Origin: Bathymodiolus brooksi
Taxonomy: Eukaryota > Mollusca > Bivalvia > Mytilida > Modiolidae
Assembly: GCA_963680875.1 (NCBI GenBank)
Contig: OY804579.1
Span: forward strand, 15,453,506-15,517,505
Direction of reading: 5' to 3'
DNA length: 64,000 nt
The first letter of the stretch is position 1. Each line of letters begins with the position of its first letter. Both the position numbers and the translations under genes were made by a program. The notes beneath the pieces were generated by a model, which was not told the origin of the DNA, ran no database searches, and worked only from the letters and a program-made list of their open reading frames with translations. Below are positions 1 to 11,065 of the stretch, one piece after another.

Positions 1-3000
1 ACGACATACAATACAGTGGCCAAAAGTGTGAAGATACTAAAGGAGTAATCAGAAGACATAAATCAAACGACATACAATACAGTGGCCAAAAGTGTGAAGA
101 TACTAAAGGAGTAATCAGAAGCCATAAATCAAATGACATACAATACAGTGGCCAAAAGTGTGAAGATACTAAAGGAGTAATCAGAAGCCATAAATCAAAT
201 GACATACAATACAGTGGCCAAAAGTGTGAAGATACTAAAGGAGTAATCAGAAGCCATAAATCAAATGACATACAATACAGTGGCCAAAAGTGTGAAGATA
301 CTAAAGGAGTAATCAGAAGCCATAAATCAAATGACATACAATACAGTGGCCAAAAGTGTGAAGATACTAAAGGAGTAATCAGAAGCCATAAATCAAACGA
401 CATACAATACAGTGGCCAAAAGTGTGAAGATACTAAAGGAGTAATCAGAAGCCATAAATCAAATGACATACAATACAGTGGCCAAAAGTGTGAAGATACT
501 AAAGGAGTAATCAGAAGCCATAAATCAAACGACATACAATACAGTGGCCAAAAGTGTGAAGATACTAAAGGAGTAATCAGAAGCCATAAATCAAATGACA
601 TACAATACAGTGGCCAAAAGTGTGAAGATACTAAAGGAGTAATCAGAAGCCATAAATCAAATGACATACAGTGGCCAAAAGTGTGAAGATACTAAAGGAG
701 TAATCAGAAGCCATAAATCAAATGACATACAATACAGTGGCCAAAAGTGTGAAGATACTAAAGGAGTAATCAGAAGCCATAAATGTCATACAGTGGCCAA
801 AAGTGTGAAGATACTAAAGGAGTAATCAGAAGCCATAAATCAAATGACATACAATACAGTGGCCAAAAGTGTGAAGATACTAAAGGAGTAATCAGAAGCC
901 ATAAATCAAATGACATACAATACAGTAGCCAAAAGTGTGAAGATACTAAAGGAGTAATCAGAAGCCATAAATCAAACGACATACAATACAGTGGCCAAAA
1001 GTGTGAAGATACTAAAGGAGTAATCAGAAGCCATAAATCAAATGACATACAGTACAGTGGCCAAAAGTGTGAAGATACTAAAGGAGTAATCAGAAGCCAT
1101 AAATCAAATGACATACAATACAGTGGCCAAAAGTGTGAAGATACTAAAGGAGTAATCAGAAGCCATAAATCAAACGACATACAATACAGTGGCCAAAAGT
1201 GTGAAGATACTAAAGGAGTAATCAGAAGCCATAAATCAAAGGACAGACAATACAATGGCCAAAAGTGTGAAGATACTAAAGGAGTAATCAGAAGCCATAA
1301 ATCAAATGACATACAATACAGTGGCCAAAAGTGTGAAGATACTAAAGGAGTAATCAGAAGCCATAAATCAAACGACATACAATACAGTGGCCAAAAGTGT
1401 GAAGATACTAAAGGAGTAATCAGAAGCCATAAATCAAACGACATACAATACAGTGGCCAAAAGTGTGAAGATACTAAAGGAGTAATCAGAAGCCATAAAT
1501 CAAATGACATACAATACAGTAGCCAAAAGTGTGAAGATACTAAAGGAGTAATCAGAAGCCATAAATCAAACGACATACAATACAGTGGCCAAAAGTGTGA
1601 AGATACTAAAGGAGTAATCAGAAGCCATAAATCAAATGACATACAATACAGTGGCCAAAAGTGTGAAGATACTAAAGGAGTAATCAGAAGCCATAAATCA
1701 AACGACATACAATACAGTGGCCAAAAGTGTGAAGATACTAAAGGAGTAATCAGAAGCCATAAATCAAATGACATACAATACAGTGGCCAAAAGTGTGAAG
1801 ATACTAAAGGAGTAATCAGAAGCCATAAATCAAACGACATACAATACAGTGGCCAAAAGTGTGAAGATACTAAAGGAGTAATCAGAAGCCATAAATCAAA
1901 TGACATACAATACAGTGGCCAAAAGTGTGAAGATACTAAAGGAGTAATCAGAAGCCATAAATCAAATGACATACAGTACAATGGCCAAAAGTGTGAAGAT
2001 ACTAAAGGAGTAATCAGAAGCCATAAATCAAACGACATACAATACAGTGGCCAAAAGTGTGAAGATACTAAAGGAGTAATCAGAAGCCATAAATCAAATG
2101 ACATACAATACAGTGGCCAAAAGTGTGAAGATACTAAAGGAGTAATCAGAAGCCATAAATCAAACGACATACAATACAGTGGCCAAAAGTGTGAAGATAC
2201 TAAAGGAGTAATCAGAAGCCATAAATCAAATGACATACAATACAGTAGCCAAAAGTGTGAAGATACTAAAGGAGTAATCAGAAGCCATAAATCAAACGAC
2301 ATACAATACAGTGGCCAAAAGTGTGAAGATACTAAAGGAGTAATCAGAAGCCATAAATCAAATGACATACAATACAGTGGCCAAAAGTGTGAAGATACTA
2401 AAGGAGTAATCAGAAGCCATAAATCAAATGACATACAATACAATGGCCAAAAGTGTGAAGATACTAAAGGAGTAATCAGAAGCCATAAATCAAATGACAT
2501 ACAGTACAGTGGCCAAAAGTGTGAAGATACTAAAGGAGTAACCAGAAGCCATAAATCAAATGACATACAGTACAGTGGCCAAAAGTGTGAAGATACTAAA
2601 GGAGTAATCAGAAGCCATAAATCAAACGACATACAATACAGTGGCCAAAAGTGTTAAGATACTAAAGGAGTAATCAGAAGCCATAAATCAAATGACATAC
2701 AGTACAGTGGCCAAAAGTGTGAAGATACTAAAGGAGTAATCAGAAGCCATAAATCAAACGACATACAATACAGTGGCCAAAAGTGTGAAGATACTAAAGG
2801 AGTAATCAGAAGCCATAAATCAAACGACATACAATACAGTGGCCAAAAGTGTGAAGATACTAAAGGAGTAATCAGAAGCCATAAATCAAATGACATACAA
2901 TACAGTGGCCAAAAGTGTGAAGATACTAAAGGAGTAATCAGAAGCCATAAATCAAATGACATACAATACAGTGGCCAAAAGTGTGAAGATACTAAAGGAG

Positions 3001-4415
3001 TAATCAGAAGCCATAAATCAAATGACATACAATACAGTGGCCAAAAGTGTGAAGATACTAAAGGAGTAATCAGAAGCCATAAATCAAATGACATACAATA
3101 CAGTGGCCAAAAGTGTGAAGATACTAAAGGAGTAATCAGAAGCCATAAATCAAACGACATACAATACAGTGGCCAAAAGTGTGAAGATACTAAAGGAGTA
3201 ATCAGAAGCCATAAATCAAATGACATACAATACAGTGGCCAAAAGTGTGAAGATACTAAAGGAGTAATCAGAAGCCATAAATCAAACGACATACAATACA
3301 GTGGCCAAAAGTGTGAAGATACTAAAGGAGTAATCAGAAGCCATAAATCAAATGACATACAGTGGCCAAAAGTGTGAAGATACTAAAGGAGTAATCAGAA
3401 GCCATAAATCAAATGACATACAATACAGTGGCCAAAAGTGTGAAGATACTAAAGGAGTAATCAGAAGCCATAAATGTCATACAGTGGCCAAAAGTGTGAA
3501 GATACTAAAGGAGTAATCAGAAGCCATAAATCAAATGACATACAATACAGTGGCCAAAAGTGTGAAGATACTAAAGGAGTAATCAGAAGCCATAAATCAA
3601 ATGACATACAATACAGTAGCCAAAAGTGTGAAGATACTAAAGGAGTAATCAGAAGCCATAAATCAAACGACATACAATACAGTGGCCAAAAGTGTGAAGA
3701 TACTAAAGGAGTAATCAGATTCAGAAGCCATAAATCAAATGACATACAATACAGTGGCCAAAAGTGTGAAGATACTAAAGGAGTAATCAGAAGCCATAAA
3801 TCAAACGACATACAATACAGTGGCCAAAAGTGTGAAGATACTAAAGGAGTAATCAGAAGCCATAAATCAAATGACATACAGTACAGTGGCCAAAAGTGTG
3901 AAGATACTAAAGGAGTAATCAGAAGCCATAAATCAAATGACATACAATACAGTGGCCAAAAGTGTGAAGATACTAAAGGAGTAATCAGAAGCCATAAATC
4001 AAACGACATACAATACAGTGGCCAAAAGTGTGAAGATACTAAAGGAGTAATCAGAAGCCATAAATCAAAGGACAGACAATACAATGGCCAAAAGTGTGAA
4101 GATACTAAAGGAGTAATCAGAAGCCATAAATCAAATGACATACAATACAGTGGCCAAAAGTGTGAAGATACTAAAGGAGTAATCAGAAGCCATAAATCAA
4201 ACGACATACAATACAGTGGCCAAAAGTGTGAAGATACTAAAGGAGTAATCAGAAGCCATAAATCAAACGACATACAATACAGTGGCCAAAAGTGTGAAGA
4301 TACTAAAGGAGTAATCAGAAGCCATAAATCAAACGACATACAATACAGTGGCCAAAAGTGTGAAGATACTAAAGGAGTAATCAGAAGCCATAAATGACAT
4401 ACAGTGGCCAAAAGA
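1..4415. repeat. 66-bp satellite array (about 66 copies, runs off left edge)
   Basis: Near-identical 66-bp units repeat from the first base to about 4415. Diagnostic parts are GTGGCCAAAAGTGTGAAG, ATACTAAAGGAGTAATCAG and AAGCCATAAATCAAA. Units differ by single changes (AATGAC/AACGAC, CAATAC/CAGTAC, GTGGCC/GTAGCC). Because 66 is divisible by 3 and the unit lacks stops in one frame on each strand, long open frames appear on both strands (22-residue repeats); I treat these as by-products. Shared rare variants (a shortened unit at about 661 and 3352, a TGTCATACAG junction at 783 and 3474) show a 2,691-bp higher-order duplication. A GGACAGAC variant recurs at 1241 and 4070, offset by two extra units plus a 6-bp insertion near 3718. 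Confidence 0.97.
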
Positions 4416-4419
4416 AAAA

Positions 4420-5318
4420 GGACAAAAAGACAAACAATGATCTACAAAACACTACACAAAAAACTAAACATTGAGTAACACCAACCGACAAAAATCCTGG
4501 GGTGAATTTAGAGGCTCCAGAAGGGTAAGCAGTTTCAGCTACATTAATTGCACTCTTTATGTTGCTCTTGTCAAAAATCTCATGGAAAGTCACGAATGAG
4601 GAAACGGTGGATTCTGATTTTGACAAAGGAAACATGTATCCATGGTCATTTGTAACACAGATATTCCGTAAGAGTTAACCAAGTCATGGTGGCGACCATA
4701 AAACTTTCGAGGTGATGACTTCAGCTTAAACACTAGCAATCCTTGTTATCAGCAACCATCTATCAAGGAAATCATATGGACCACAAGCTCTGGAATATCG
4801 CAACAATTGAGAGATATATACTCAACATGCAGGCGTTGCTGGAATATTGCTACATATAAATGGAAAGATCATAATGGGAAAATAGTATCATCCCTTTTGT
4901 AGTAAAACTTCATTTTTAACCTGCCCTCACTGTCAAGTTCTACTTGTAGGTCAAGGTATGAAGCAAACCTGGCTGTATCATTGCATTCCTCTATTTCCAG
5001 CTCAGTGAAATAGATGCAAGCAACAAAATCACCAAACTTGAAATTATTTAGTGAATGGACATCATCTATATAGCGGAATGTGAAATTAAAGGATCAGGCT
5101 AGCTTGTTTTTATTTTTCTTGCAAGGCCCCTGCATGAAGTCTGCCTCATACAAATAAAGCAACAAGTCTGCGAAAAGAAGAGCACAATTAGTACCCAAAA
5201 GAATGCAGACTGTCTGTTGAAAAACATGTCCATCAAATAAAACAAATATGTTGTCAAACAAAAAATCTAGTATTTTGATGATATCAGTTTCTTAGAAATA
5301 TTTGGTAATTAAATCAGT
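4420..5318 (-). pseudogene. Decayed reverse transcriptase of a retroelement
   Basis: On the minus strand, frames interrupted by stops and frameshifts read as a reverse transcriptase palm region: FQQTVCILLGTNCALLFADL near 5220-5130, the catalytic YIDDV at 5072-5058, then LYLDLQVELD-like sequence (read as SYLDLQVELDSEGRLKMKFY) and a C-terminal block with YISQLLRYSRACG and KFYGRHHDLVNSYGISV down to about 4640. The GTNCA...YIDDV family is abundant in molluscs and cnidarians; I think it is Penelope-like but the class is uncertain. The copy is truncated near 5320 by a T-run and is inactive. The 3' side (4400-4640) runs directly into the 66-bp satellite. Confidence 0.85.
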
Positions 5319-5332
5319 GGTTTTTTTTTTAC

Positions 5333-5459
5333 AAAACCGTGTACACCTTGCCATGAGTGGGATTCGAACTCACAACTTTAGTGGTGATAGGCACTGATTG
5401 CATAGGAAGTTGTAAATCCAACTACCATACGATCATGATCACGATCATGACGGTCTCCT
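5333..5459 (-). mobile_element. tRNA-derived SINE, 5' half, minus strand
   Basis: The segment carries the tRNA-like head of the SINE family seen throughout this window: on the minus strand a B-box-like GAGTTCGAATCCCACTCATG, preceded by the CAGTGCCTATCACCACTAAAG-like block and the ATGGTAGTTGGATTTACAAC block. It matches the heads at 7487 and 35486. The 3' half is missing. Confidence 0.75.
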
Positions 5460-6270
5460 TTTCCAAAATTAGATTCATCCCTCCCTAAAACAAGGTATTT
5501 GTATCTACGTTGGCCACTCTTGTTTATGAAACAAAATTTTAAATAATTCTTTTAATCTGTCTTAAACTTAAGCAAATGATATCTTCGATTTAGTTTTGTA
5601 TATTGCCATATAAGGAACACTTCTACAATATAATAAATACATCAACCATGTGCTTTTTAAGACTATATTTGAAGATTAATCAAAGAGAACAAAGAGGTCA
5701 TGGCAAATATTTATTGGTCCCAAAATAATAAACAATAAACAATGTCATTCCTTCCAAGTTTAACTTCAATTGGCTAAGTAATTTCAAGAGTAATGATATG
5801 TCAAATGTTTACATACAACAGACATATGACAGGTGAAAGCTTGTCCAGTTGTTGTAAAAAGTAAATACGCAATAAAATCTTCAAAAACCAACCATATAAT
5901 AGAAAGGTCACAAAAACCTTTCAGTACTGTCCATCTTAAATAGGTTTCACACATTAAGTACAGTCCATCTTAGAAAAGTTTCACTAAAAACCTTCCAGTG
6001 CTGTTCACTAAAAACATTAATTACGGTCCATTATACGATGGCTTCACTGTAGTACATTACAAACAATAGTCATAAGCTTCAATTTCCTTTTATTTAGTAT
6101 GCCTTTATCAAGAATGATCAACTTGCTCTAAAGTGAAAATAACCTTCTAACAATTATTTTGTGCCCTACAAAGTTGAACCCAGTGCCAATTTCACTCACT
6201 GTAGCCTTTAGTATGTTGTCCTTTAAGCAGATATTTACCAGTTCATGTTTTTTAAAACCAGGAACTAGTT
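5460..6270. other. NUDT1 3' flank, no further gene seen
   Basis: AT-rich sequence downstream (minus strand) of the NUDT1 stop. It probably includes the NUDT1 3' UTR. Around 5915-6050 a short degenerate motif (CTTTCAGTACTGTCCATCTTA-like) occurs about four times. I see no other coding signal. Confidence 0.5.
6089..6094 (-). terminator. Candidate NUDT1 polyadenylation signal
   Basis: Forward TTTATT is AATAAA on the minus strand, about 180 nt after the NUDT1 stop. Another AATAAA lies farther on near 5709. Which is used cannot be told from sequence. Confidence 0.4.
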
Positions 6271-6443
6271 TCATATGGTATCAACTTTATCCAATGTATA
6301 CTTCAATATCTTGTCATGTCCTTCAAACAGAAAATAACCTGAAAACTTCTGTCCTTCAAGAAACATCGGGAACCAGTATTTGTCATCTGGCCACATCTCA
6401 TCAAATGGAATGTTTGTCGTCACAAACCACTGGGGTCTCATCT
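6271..6443 (-). CDS. NUDT1: NUDT1 coding exon 3 and stop
   Basis: Begins after TTTTTAG, completing Glu98, then MRPQWF, the [10 protein letters not shown] substrate loop, and [13 protein letters not shown] is at 6273-6271. This matches the C-terminal third of animal MTH1 with no gap. Confidence 0.95.
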
Positions 6444-9400
6444 CTAAAAATATATTTTGAAAACATATTAACAAAACATATTTGTATGGAATTGGTAAAA
6501 CTAAATACAGGTTTTGTTTAATTATTAGAGGGCAACCATTTGATTTTCGAGTATGGATGGGAGGCTGGGGTAGAGGGATTGGAAGATTCTGCAGTTTTGT
6601 TGAAAATAATATTTTTGGTATTCATGTTGGAGATAAAACAAATATGTTAACTCTTCTATACATACCTATCACTACAGATAAAATGATATGACTTTACATA
6701 TGGTGAAAATATTAAAAAACTAGATGTGTCGGAACAACACAAATGTCCCCGCCGTGTATATTAAGGAGGCTCGCAAATGTTGCACACTTTTTTAATTCCC
6801 TCAGTAACTCAGTAATATGCTAAGAATAACAAATGAATTTCAAAGTTGATCTGTAACTTATGATTATACACTCTCATACCAAAAATCAAGTCAATATCTC
6901 AAATCATAGTGAAATAAAGTGGTGACAACTAAATATTTGGTCAAATTTCAAAGTCCAAGGGCCATATATAACTCGGCCAAAAAACATTGGACCGGAACGA
7001 AATGTAAACTTGATCTGTAACTCATCATTATACACTCATATACCAAACATCAAGTCAATATCTCCAAGGATAGCGAAAAAAAATGGTGACAATTAAATAT
7101 TTGGCCAAATTTCAAAGTCCAAGGGCCATAACTCGGCCAAAAATCATTGGGCTGGAACGAAACGTAAACTTGATCTGTAACTTATCATTATACACCCACA
7201 TACCAAATATCAAGTCAATATCTCAAAGCAGAGCGAAAAAAAGTTGTCGCAACTGTTTTATTTCGGAATTACGGACATGGGTAACACTATATGTCCCGGC
7301 CACTTAGTGGCAGAGACATAAAAATACCTGAGAATGAGATAAACATAAAAATAAATACTATATATCACTTCAACTAAATCTTCAAATCAACCCCCAACTC
7401 TCCCCTGAAAATCAAATGTTCATCCAATAATAGCTGTTGTCTATACCAATACAGCCTGTGTCTTACTTGTTCTAACTCAAAACGATAATGGGGACATCGT
7501 GGTCGTGATCGCATGGTATTTGGATTTACAACTACCTATACAATGCCAGTGCCTATCACTATTAGCGTTGTGAGTTCGAAGCCTGTGCAGGCGAGGTGTA
7601 CTCGATACGACATTATGTAATAAAGCTTGTCAGTGACTTGCTGCAGGTTGATGGTTTTCTCCGAGTTCCTCCACCAATAAAACTGACAGCCACGATATAA
7701 CTGAAATATTGTTGAAAGTGGCGTTGAACACTTTAACACCCCCCAACCCCCACATAAAAAAACCGATAAGATCTATTATTCAGCACAGGCTGAGTGTGGT
7801 CTCAGTAAGATATTTGCACTCTGTTTTCGAGCTCGTTTTTGGTTTTTTTCCCTTGAATATTTTGTCTCGACTATAATTTATGTTAATATTGTTACATATG
7901 TATTTTTCTGTATATTTCAGTGTGAATTATGTTTATAAATAAATGTTAGTGAAAAACAAATTCGAGAAATTCAAGAAAGGATAATCCAGAGACACAGGCA
8001 ATATTTGGCACAAGACACTGAACGAAGACATATATATACATTGTATATATATATTCTGTGTGAATAAATTTTAAAGGATGTCAGCAATGTTATGTTAAGG
8101 TGGTTTTAAATAACAATTTGACAATAATACAGGTCCATTATCTGTATATTTTAGAAAACATGCAAGATACATCAGATATAAATGATATGAATTCTGTTCT
8201 ATTTTCAGAAGCAACACTATCTGAATCATGAAACTGGATAGAATAAGCATAAAAATAAAATTTGGTTCAATTTGGTAAGGACACCAAACATAATCTTGTT
8301 TTAGGAATGTAGTTATGAACACAATTTTTTTTTTAAAGAACAGGTGTTTTGTTTGTGCATTCTTCAAGGGTGAAGAGGAGAGGTGGATCGCTATGGAAAC
8401 CCTTGGCTGGAGAAGATTAAGTCAAACGTTGAATTTCTGAAGCCTTACACTAAACAGATGTTGTTGTCCTCATTTGTATAATAATCTACAAATAAATTGA
8501 TACTTTATGTTGATTGTGCCACTGTGTGTTCTCTATATTACCAGAAGATTCCTGTACAGTGCCAGTAAACTGGTTTGTAGTAAACACATGGACTTCTAAA
8601 ATCTGTGGATCCCCTATAAACTCAAACTTCAATAGTCCAATCTTTTCTAAGATATTACTATATAAACCACATTCTTCTTGTAATTCTCTGAAATATAGAA
8701 ATAGTAACATCTTTGTAAAATTAATGGTTGGTTGGTTTATGGTGTTTAATGTCACTTTCAACAATATTTCAGTTATATCGTGGTGGAGATAAACGGAGAA
8801 CCTGGAGAAAACCACCGACATGTCACTGACAAACTTTATCACATACAGTTGTATCGAGTTCACCTTGCCATGAACGGGGTTCGAACTCACAATTTTAGAG
8901 GTGATGGGTGCAGACTTGCGACATGTCGGTGGTTTTCTCCGGCTTCCTCCACCAATAAAACTGACCGTCATGATATAAATGAAATATTGTTGAAAGTGGT
9001 GTTAAACACCATAAGCCTATAAACATAATAGGACTACAACAATGCCACATTAATACCAAGAGTATGGCAATAATGAGTGTAGACACATGAATTAAGTTTT
9101 ACATTAATAGTTTTTTTTTGTATCTGTAAGATTTAGGGTCCTTACTTGTTTAGATTGCATTTCAAAATTCCAATAGCAGTTAAATTGATATATTTCAACC
9201 TTATTTTTAATTTTACTATTTAATGCCCCTGCATCATATGCAGGCCTGGATTAGGCAAAATAAGCATCAAGGGGCACAACAAAACTCCTGACACAAGGCA
9301 TTTTATTTTGTCAGCCAGAAAATTATGTTGCATCTTGGCATCAAGGGGTCGTATTAGTTTTTAAATCATGCCAGTGGAAGGTGCGGAGGCACCAAGGTGG

Positions 9401-10447
9401 ACCTGTGCTTAGGGCATAAATTGGCTTAAATCCGGCCCTGATCGTATGATGAATGTCTCTGTAAAAATCCTCAATTTGAACTTGTACATTATTTGAATTC
9501 AATATATTTGTGTCAATACATTATTAAATTTGGCTAATAGAAATGAAAGTAAATGAACTTAAAATACCTACAGATGACTGATACTCAGACAGGATTCCAG
9601 ATAATGTGTCAGAGTGGAGAGACATATCTACCTGTGGTTATAAAAATCCGACTTAGCATGCTGATCTAGTACATTACAGACATCATCATAATCTCATGAA
9701 AAAAGTCACTTTCTTTCACCATGATAACTGACAAATTGCTCACATAGTGTTAAACAACAATCACTCACTCACCCCTTAACACCAGTATACAAAACAAACT
9801 GATGCATGGATGTCAAGGAAGAATATTTCTGGTGAAAGACTAAACTGACATTTGCTCTACTGTCTATATTCTATACAAACAACTTCATAGCTCTAGCATC
9901 ATCAGGAACCCATGGCTGATCATGCTCGGATACCAATGGATTAATTGAAACAATTACTTTCATTTTAGAGTTGTCTGGTTACTGATCCGGCATCTAGAAG
10001 TTGTCGTAGCAACATAACATTACTCAAATTTTACAATTAGTTGGAAGGACACAAAAATAAAAAGAATAACATAAAACTATGGTCTGTTTTCGTTTACTAT
10101 ACAAATAATGTGTAAATTAGTGAAAAAATTTGTTTGCCTGGGGACAAATAAATCTGAGATGAATTATTCATGAACAAGACAAATTTTCTTTTTCAAATGA
10201 GCCACATATGATGCTTGGGGGATTTCAGAATGTGGTCAACCATGGGTTACTGAGGATGTAGTTCTACATCCATAATAGTAAAATATATAGTCTGTGTCTA
10301 CCTCTTTGCTCCATCTAGTATAGTTTCTTGTTTTTCGACTTTTCCACCAAATCCATTCCATCGTCCTACACCAAATCCTCTTTTCTTCATACCTAGCAAG
10401 ACATTCTGTCCCTGTCTCACTAGAACTAAGGTTAACGTCTTTATCAT
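6271..10447 (-). CDS. NUDT1: NUDT1 / MTH1, oxidised purine nucleoside triphosphatase (3 coding exons)
   Basis: Joined minus-strand exons 10302-10447, 8542-8687 and 6271-6443 (146+146+173 nt) encode 154 aa; human MTH1 has 156. The enzyme hydrolyses 8-oxo-dGTP, 2-hydroxy-dATP and related nucleotides to monophosphates, keeping damaged bases out of DNA. The Nudix box G-x5-E-x7-REL-x-EE-x-GL is complete at residues 35-57 and is split by intron 1 at Arg49. Substrate-pocket residues align with human: Thr6, Lys21, Phe25, Asn31, Phe70, Trp115, Asp117, Asp118. Human Met81 is Leu79 here. The C-terminus ends YTLDKVDTI, close to the human end. The start ATG has an in-frame TAG two codons upstream. Introns are GT/AG and hold SINEs, a hAT-like MITE and a tandem-core element. 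The reading frame is intact, so the gene is probably functional. A 5' UTR exon was not identified. Confidence 0.95.
6719..7322. mobile_element. Tandem-core non-autonomous element (about 164-bp core)
   Basis: Lies in NUDT1 intron 2. The core AAATTTCAAAGTCCAAGGGC plus AACTCGGCCAAAAA and a TAAACTTGATCTGTAACT block recurs about every 164 bp (about 2.5 copies). The right end has a small hairpin GCCAC-TTA-GTGGC near 7298-7312. Architecture (flank, tandem core, terminal hairpin) resembles Helentron-type non-autonomous elements; the class is an inference. Confidence 0.6.
7487..7745 (+). mobile_element. tRNA-derived SINE, near full length
   Basis: Order of blocks: tRNA-like head (GTGGTCGTGATCGCATGGTA, then GTTGTGAGTTCGAAGCCTGT as degenerate B box), a central AGCTTGTCAGTGACTTGC block, and the tail CTCCACCAATAAAACTGACA, ATATAACTGAAATATTGTTG, AAAGTGGCGTTGAACAC. 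Best single copy for defining the family in this window. It is in NUDT1 intron 2, antisense to the gene. Confidence 0.85.
7746..8541. other. NUDT1 intron 2, unassigned part
   Basis: AT-rich intronic sequence with a short C-run and simple TA-rich stretch near 8030-8050. I see no gene or recognisable element. Confidence 0.5.
8542..8687 (-). CDS. NUDT1: NUDT1 coding exon 2
   Basis: Begins after TTTCAG with the last base of Arg49 and the catalytic ELQEECGL half of the Nudix box, then [15 protein letters not shown]. Ends TCT TCT G|GTAAT (phase 1). A longer minus-strand open frame (8486-8971) surrounds it, but its extra parts are SINE and intron. Confidence 0.95.
8736..8912 (-). mobile_element. 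SINE copy, minus strand (left arm of inverted pair)
   Basis: Starts with the reverse complement of the SINE tail (TTTATGGTGTTTAATGTCAC, TTTCAACAATATTTCAGTTA) and reads to the B-box-like GGGGTTCGAACTCAC. The head beyond the CACTGATTGCATAG block is missing. It lies in NUDT1 intron 1 directly beside a plus-strand copy. Confidence 0.85.
8913..9013 (+). mobile_element. SINE 3' half, plus strand (right arm of inverted pair)
   Basis: Begins at GACTTGCGACATGTCGGTGG and ends at the tail GTTGAAAGTGGTGTTAAACA. It can pair with about 100 nt of the copy at 8736-8912, giving a foldback in the NUDT1 pre-mRNA. Confidence 0.85.
9241..9440. mobile_element. hAT-like MITE, 200 bp
   Basis: Imperfect terminal inverted repeats (CAGGCCTGGATTAGG at left, AAATCCGGCCCTG at right) are bounded by an 8-bp target duplication ATCATATG (9233-9240) and ATCGTATG (9441-9448) with one mismatch. 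An 8-bp duplication and a CAGGGCCGG-type end fit hAT elements. It has no coding capacity and sits in NUDT1 intron 1. Confidence 0.75.
9449..10301. other. NUDT1 intron 1, unassigned part
   Basis: No gene or clear repeat recognised between the hAT-like MITE and exon 1. Confidence 0.5.
10302..10447 (-). CDS. NUDT1: NUDT1 coding exon 1
   Basis: Encodes residues 1-48 plus two bases of Arg49, including [20 protein letters not shown], the nucleotide-binding start of the Nudix fold. ATG is at 10447-10445 and the donor AG|GTAGAC lies at 10301 on the minus strand. Confidence 0.95.
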
Positions 10448-10906
10448 TGTTAATCTATTCTATAATAGAAATAAAACATGCTACATATCTATAACTTTTG
10501 AGAATACTCGTACTTATTACAGTTCTGCACATACATGTAGCATCCACATCTTAAAACAGCACAGCATATAAATTTATTATAATTCTAATTTTGAAAAGAA
10601 AATTTAAAAACTGTCAACAATCTTTTTGACACCTTTGGGCCTCTTTTTTCTGTTGTGTACTTCTAATCAACAATAAAAAACCATAGTCTTTTTAGAGGAC
10701 AATAACATGTAAATACCTACCAATTTGATTCCAATAGGTCCACTGGTTTCAGAGAAGAAGATTAAAATGTACAAGTTTACAAATGAGCCTACAGCTTAAA
10801 ATTTTGATTAATATTAACTTTCCAACACAACTATTTATCTTTATACCACAATAATTGCTTGTATCATCTTTGCAACCTTTTTTAAATATTAAAGAAATGC
10901 ATCCAA
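10448..10906. other. NUDT1 upstream region
   Basis: Immediately upstream of the NUDT1 start. It should contain 5' UTR or an intron leading to a farther 5' exon. I see no convincing promoter motif or coding sequence. Confidence 0.4.
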
Positions 10907-10922
10907 TACACTATGAGGTTGG

Positions 10923-11065
10923 TTGGTAGCTTTTATGGTGCTTAACGCCACTTTCAACAATATTTCACTTATATCGTGGCGGTCAGTTTTATAGATGGAG
11001 GAAACCGGAGGACCCGGAGAAAACCACTGACCTGTCGCAAGTCACTGACAAACTTTATCACATTA
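10923..11065 (-). mobile_element. SINE 3' part, interrupted by a LINE
   Basis: Reverse-oriented SINE tail and centre (GGTGCTTAACGCCACTTTCA, ATATCGTGGCGGTCAG, CGCAAGTCACTGACAAAC). A 16-bp target duplication TACACTATGAGGTTGG lies just left of it (10907-10922) and again at 12885-12900 beyond the other half, proving that the two halves are one insertion. Confidence 0.9.

Noticed and set aside
770..4411. Long open frames (up to 624 codons) on both strands in the 66-bp array
   Set aside because: They are perfect echoes of a satellite whose period is a multiple of three; both strands are open at once, there is no splice or start context and no domain.
7487..7745. tRNA gene suggested by a GTTCGA-type B box
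   Set aside because: The cloverleaf is degraded and is followed by the SINE body and tail; same for the other SINE heads in the window.
8486..8971. 161-codon minus-strand open frame as a complete gene
   Set aside because: Only 8542-8687 matches MTH1; the upstream part translates a SINE and intron, and the true splice sites are clear.
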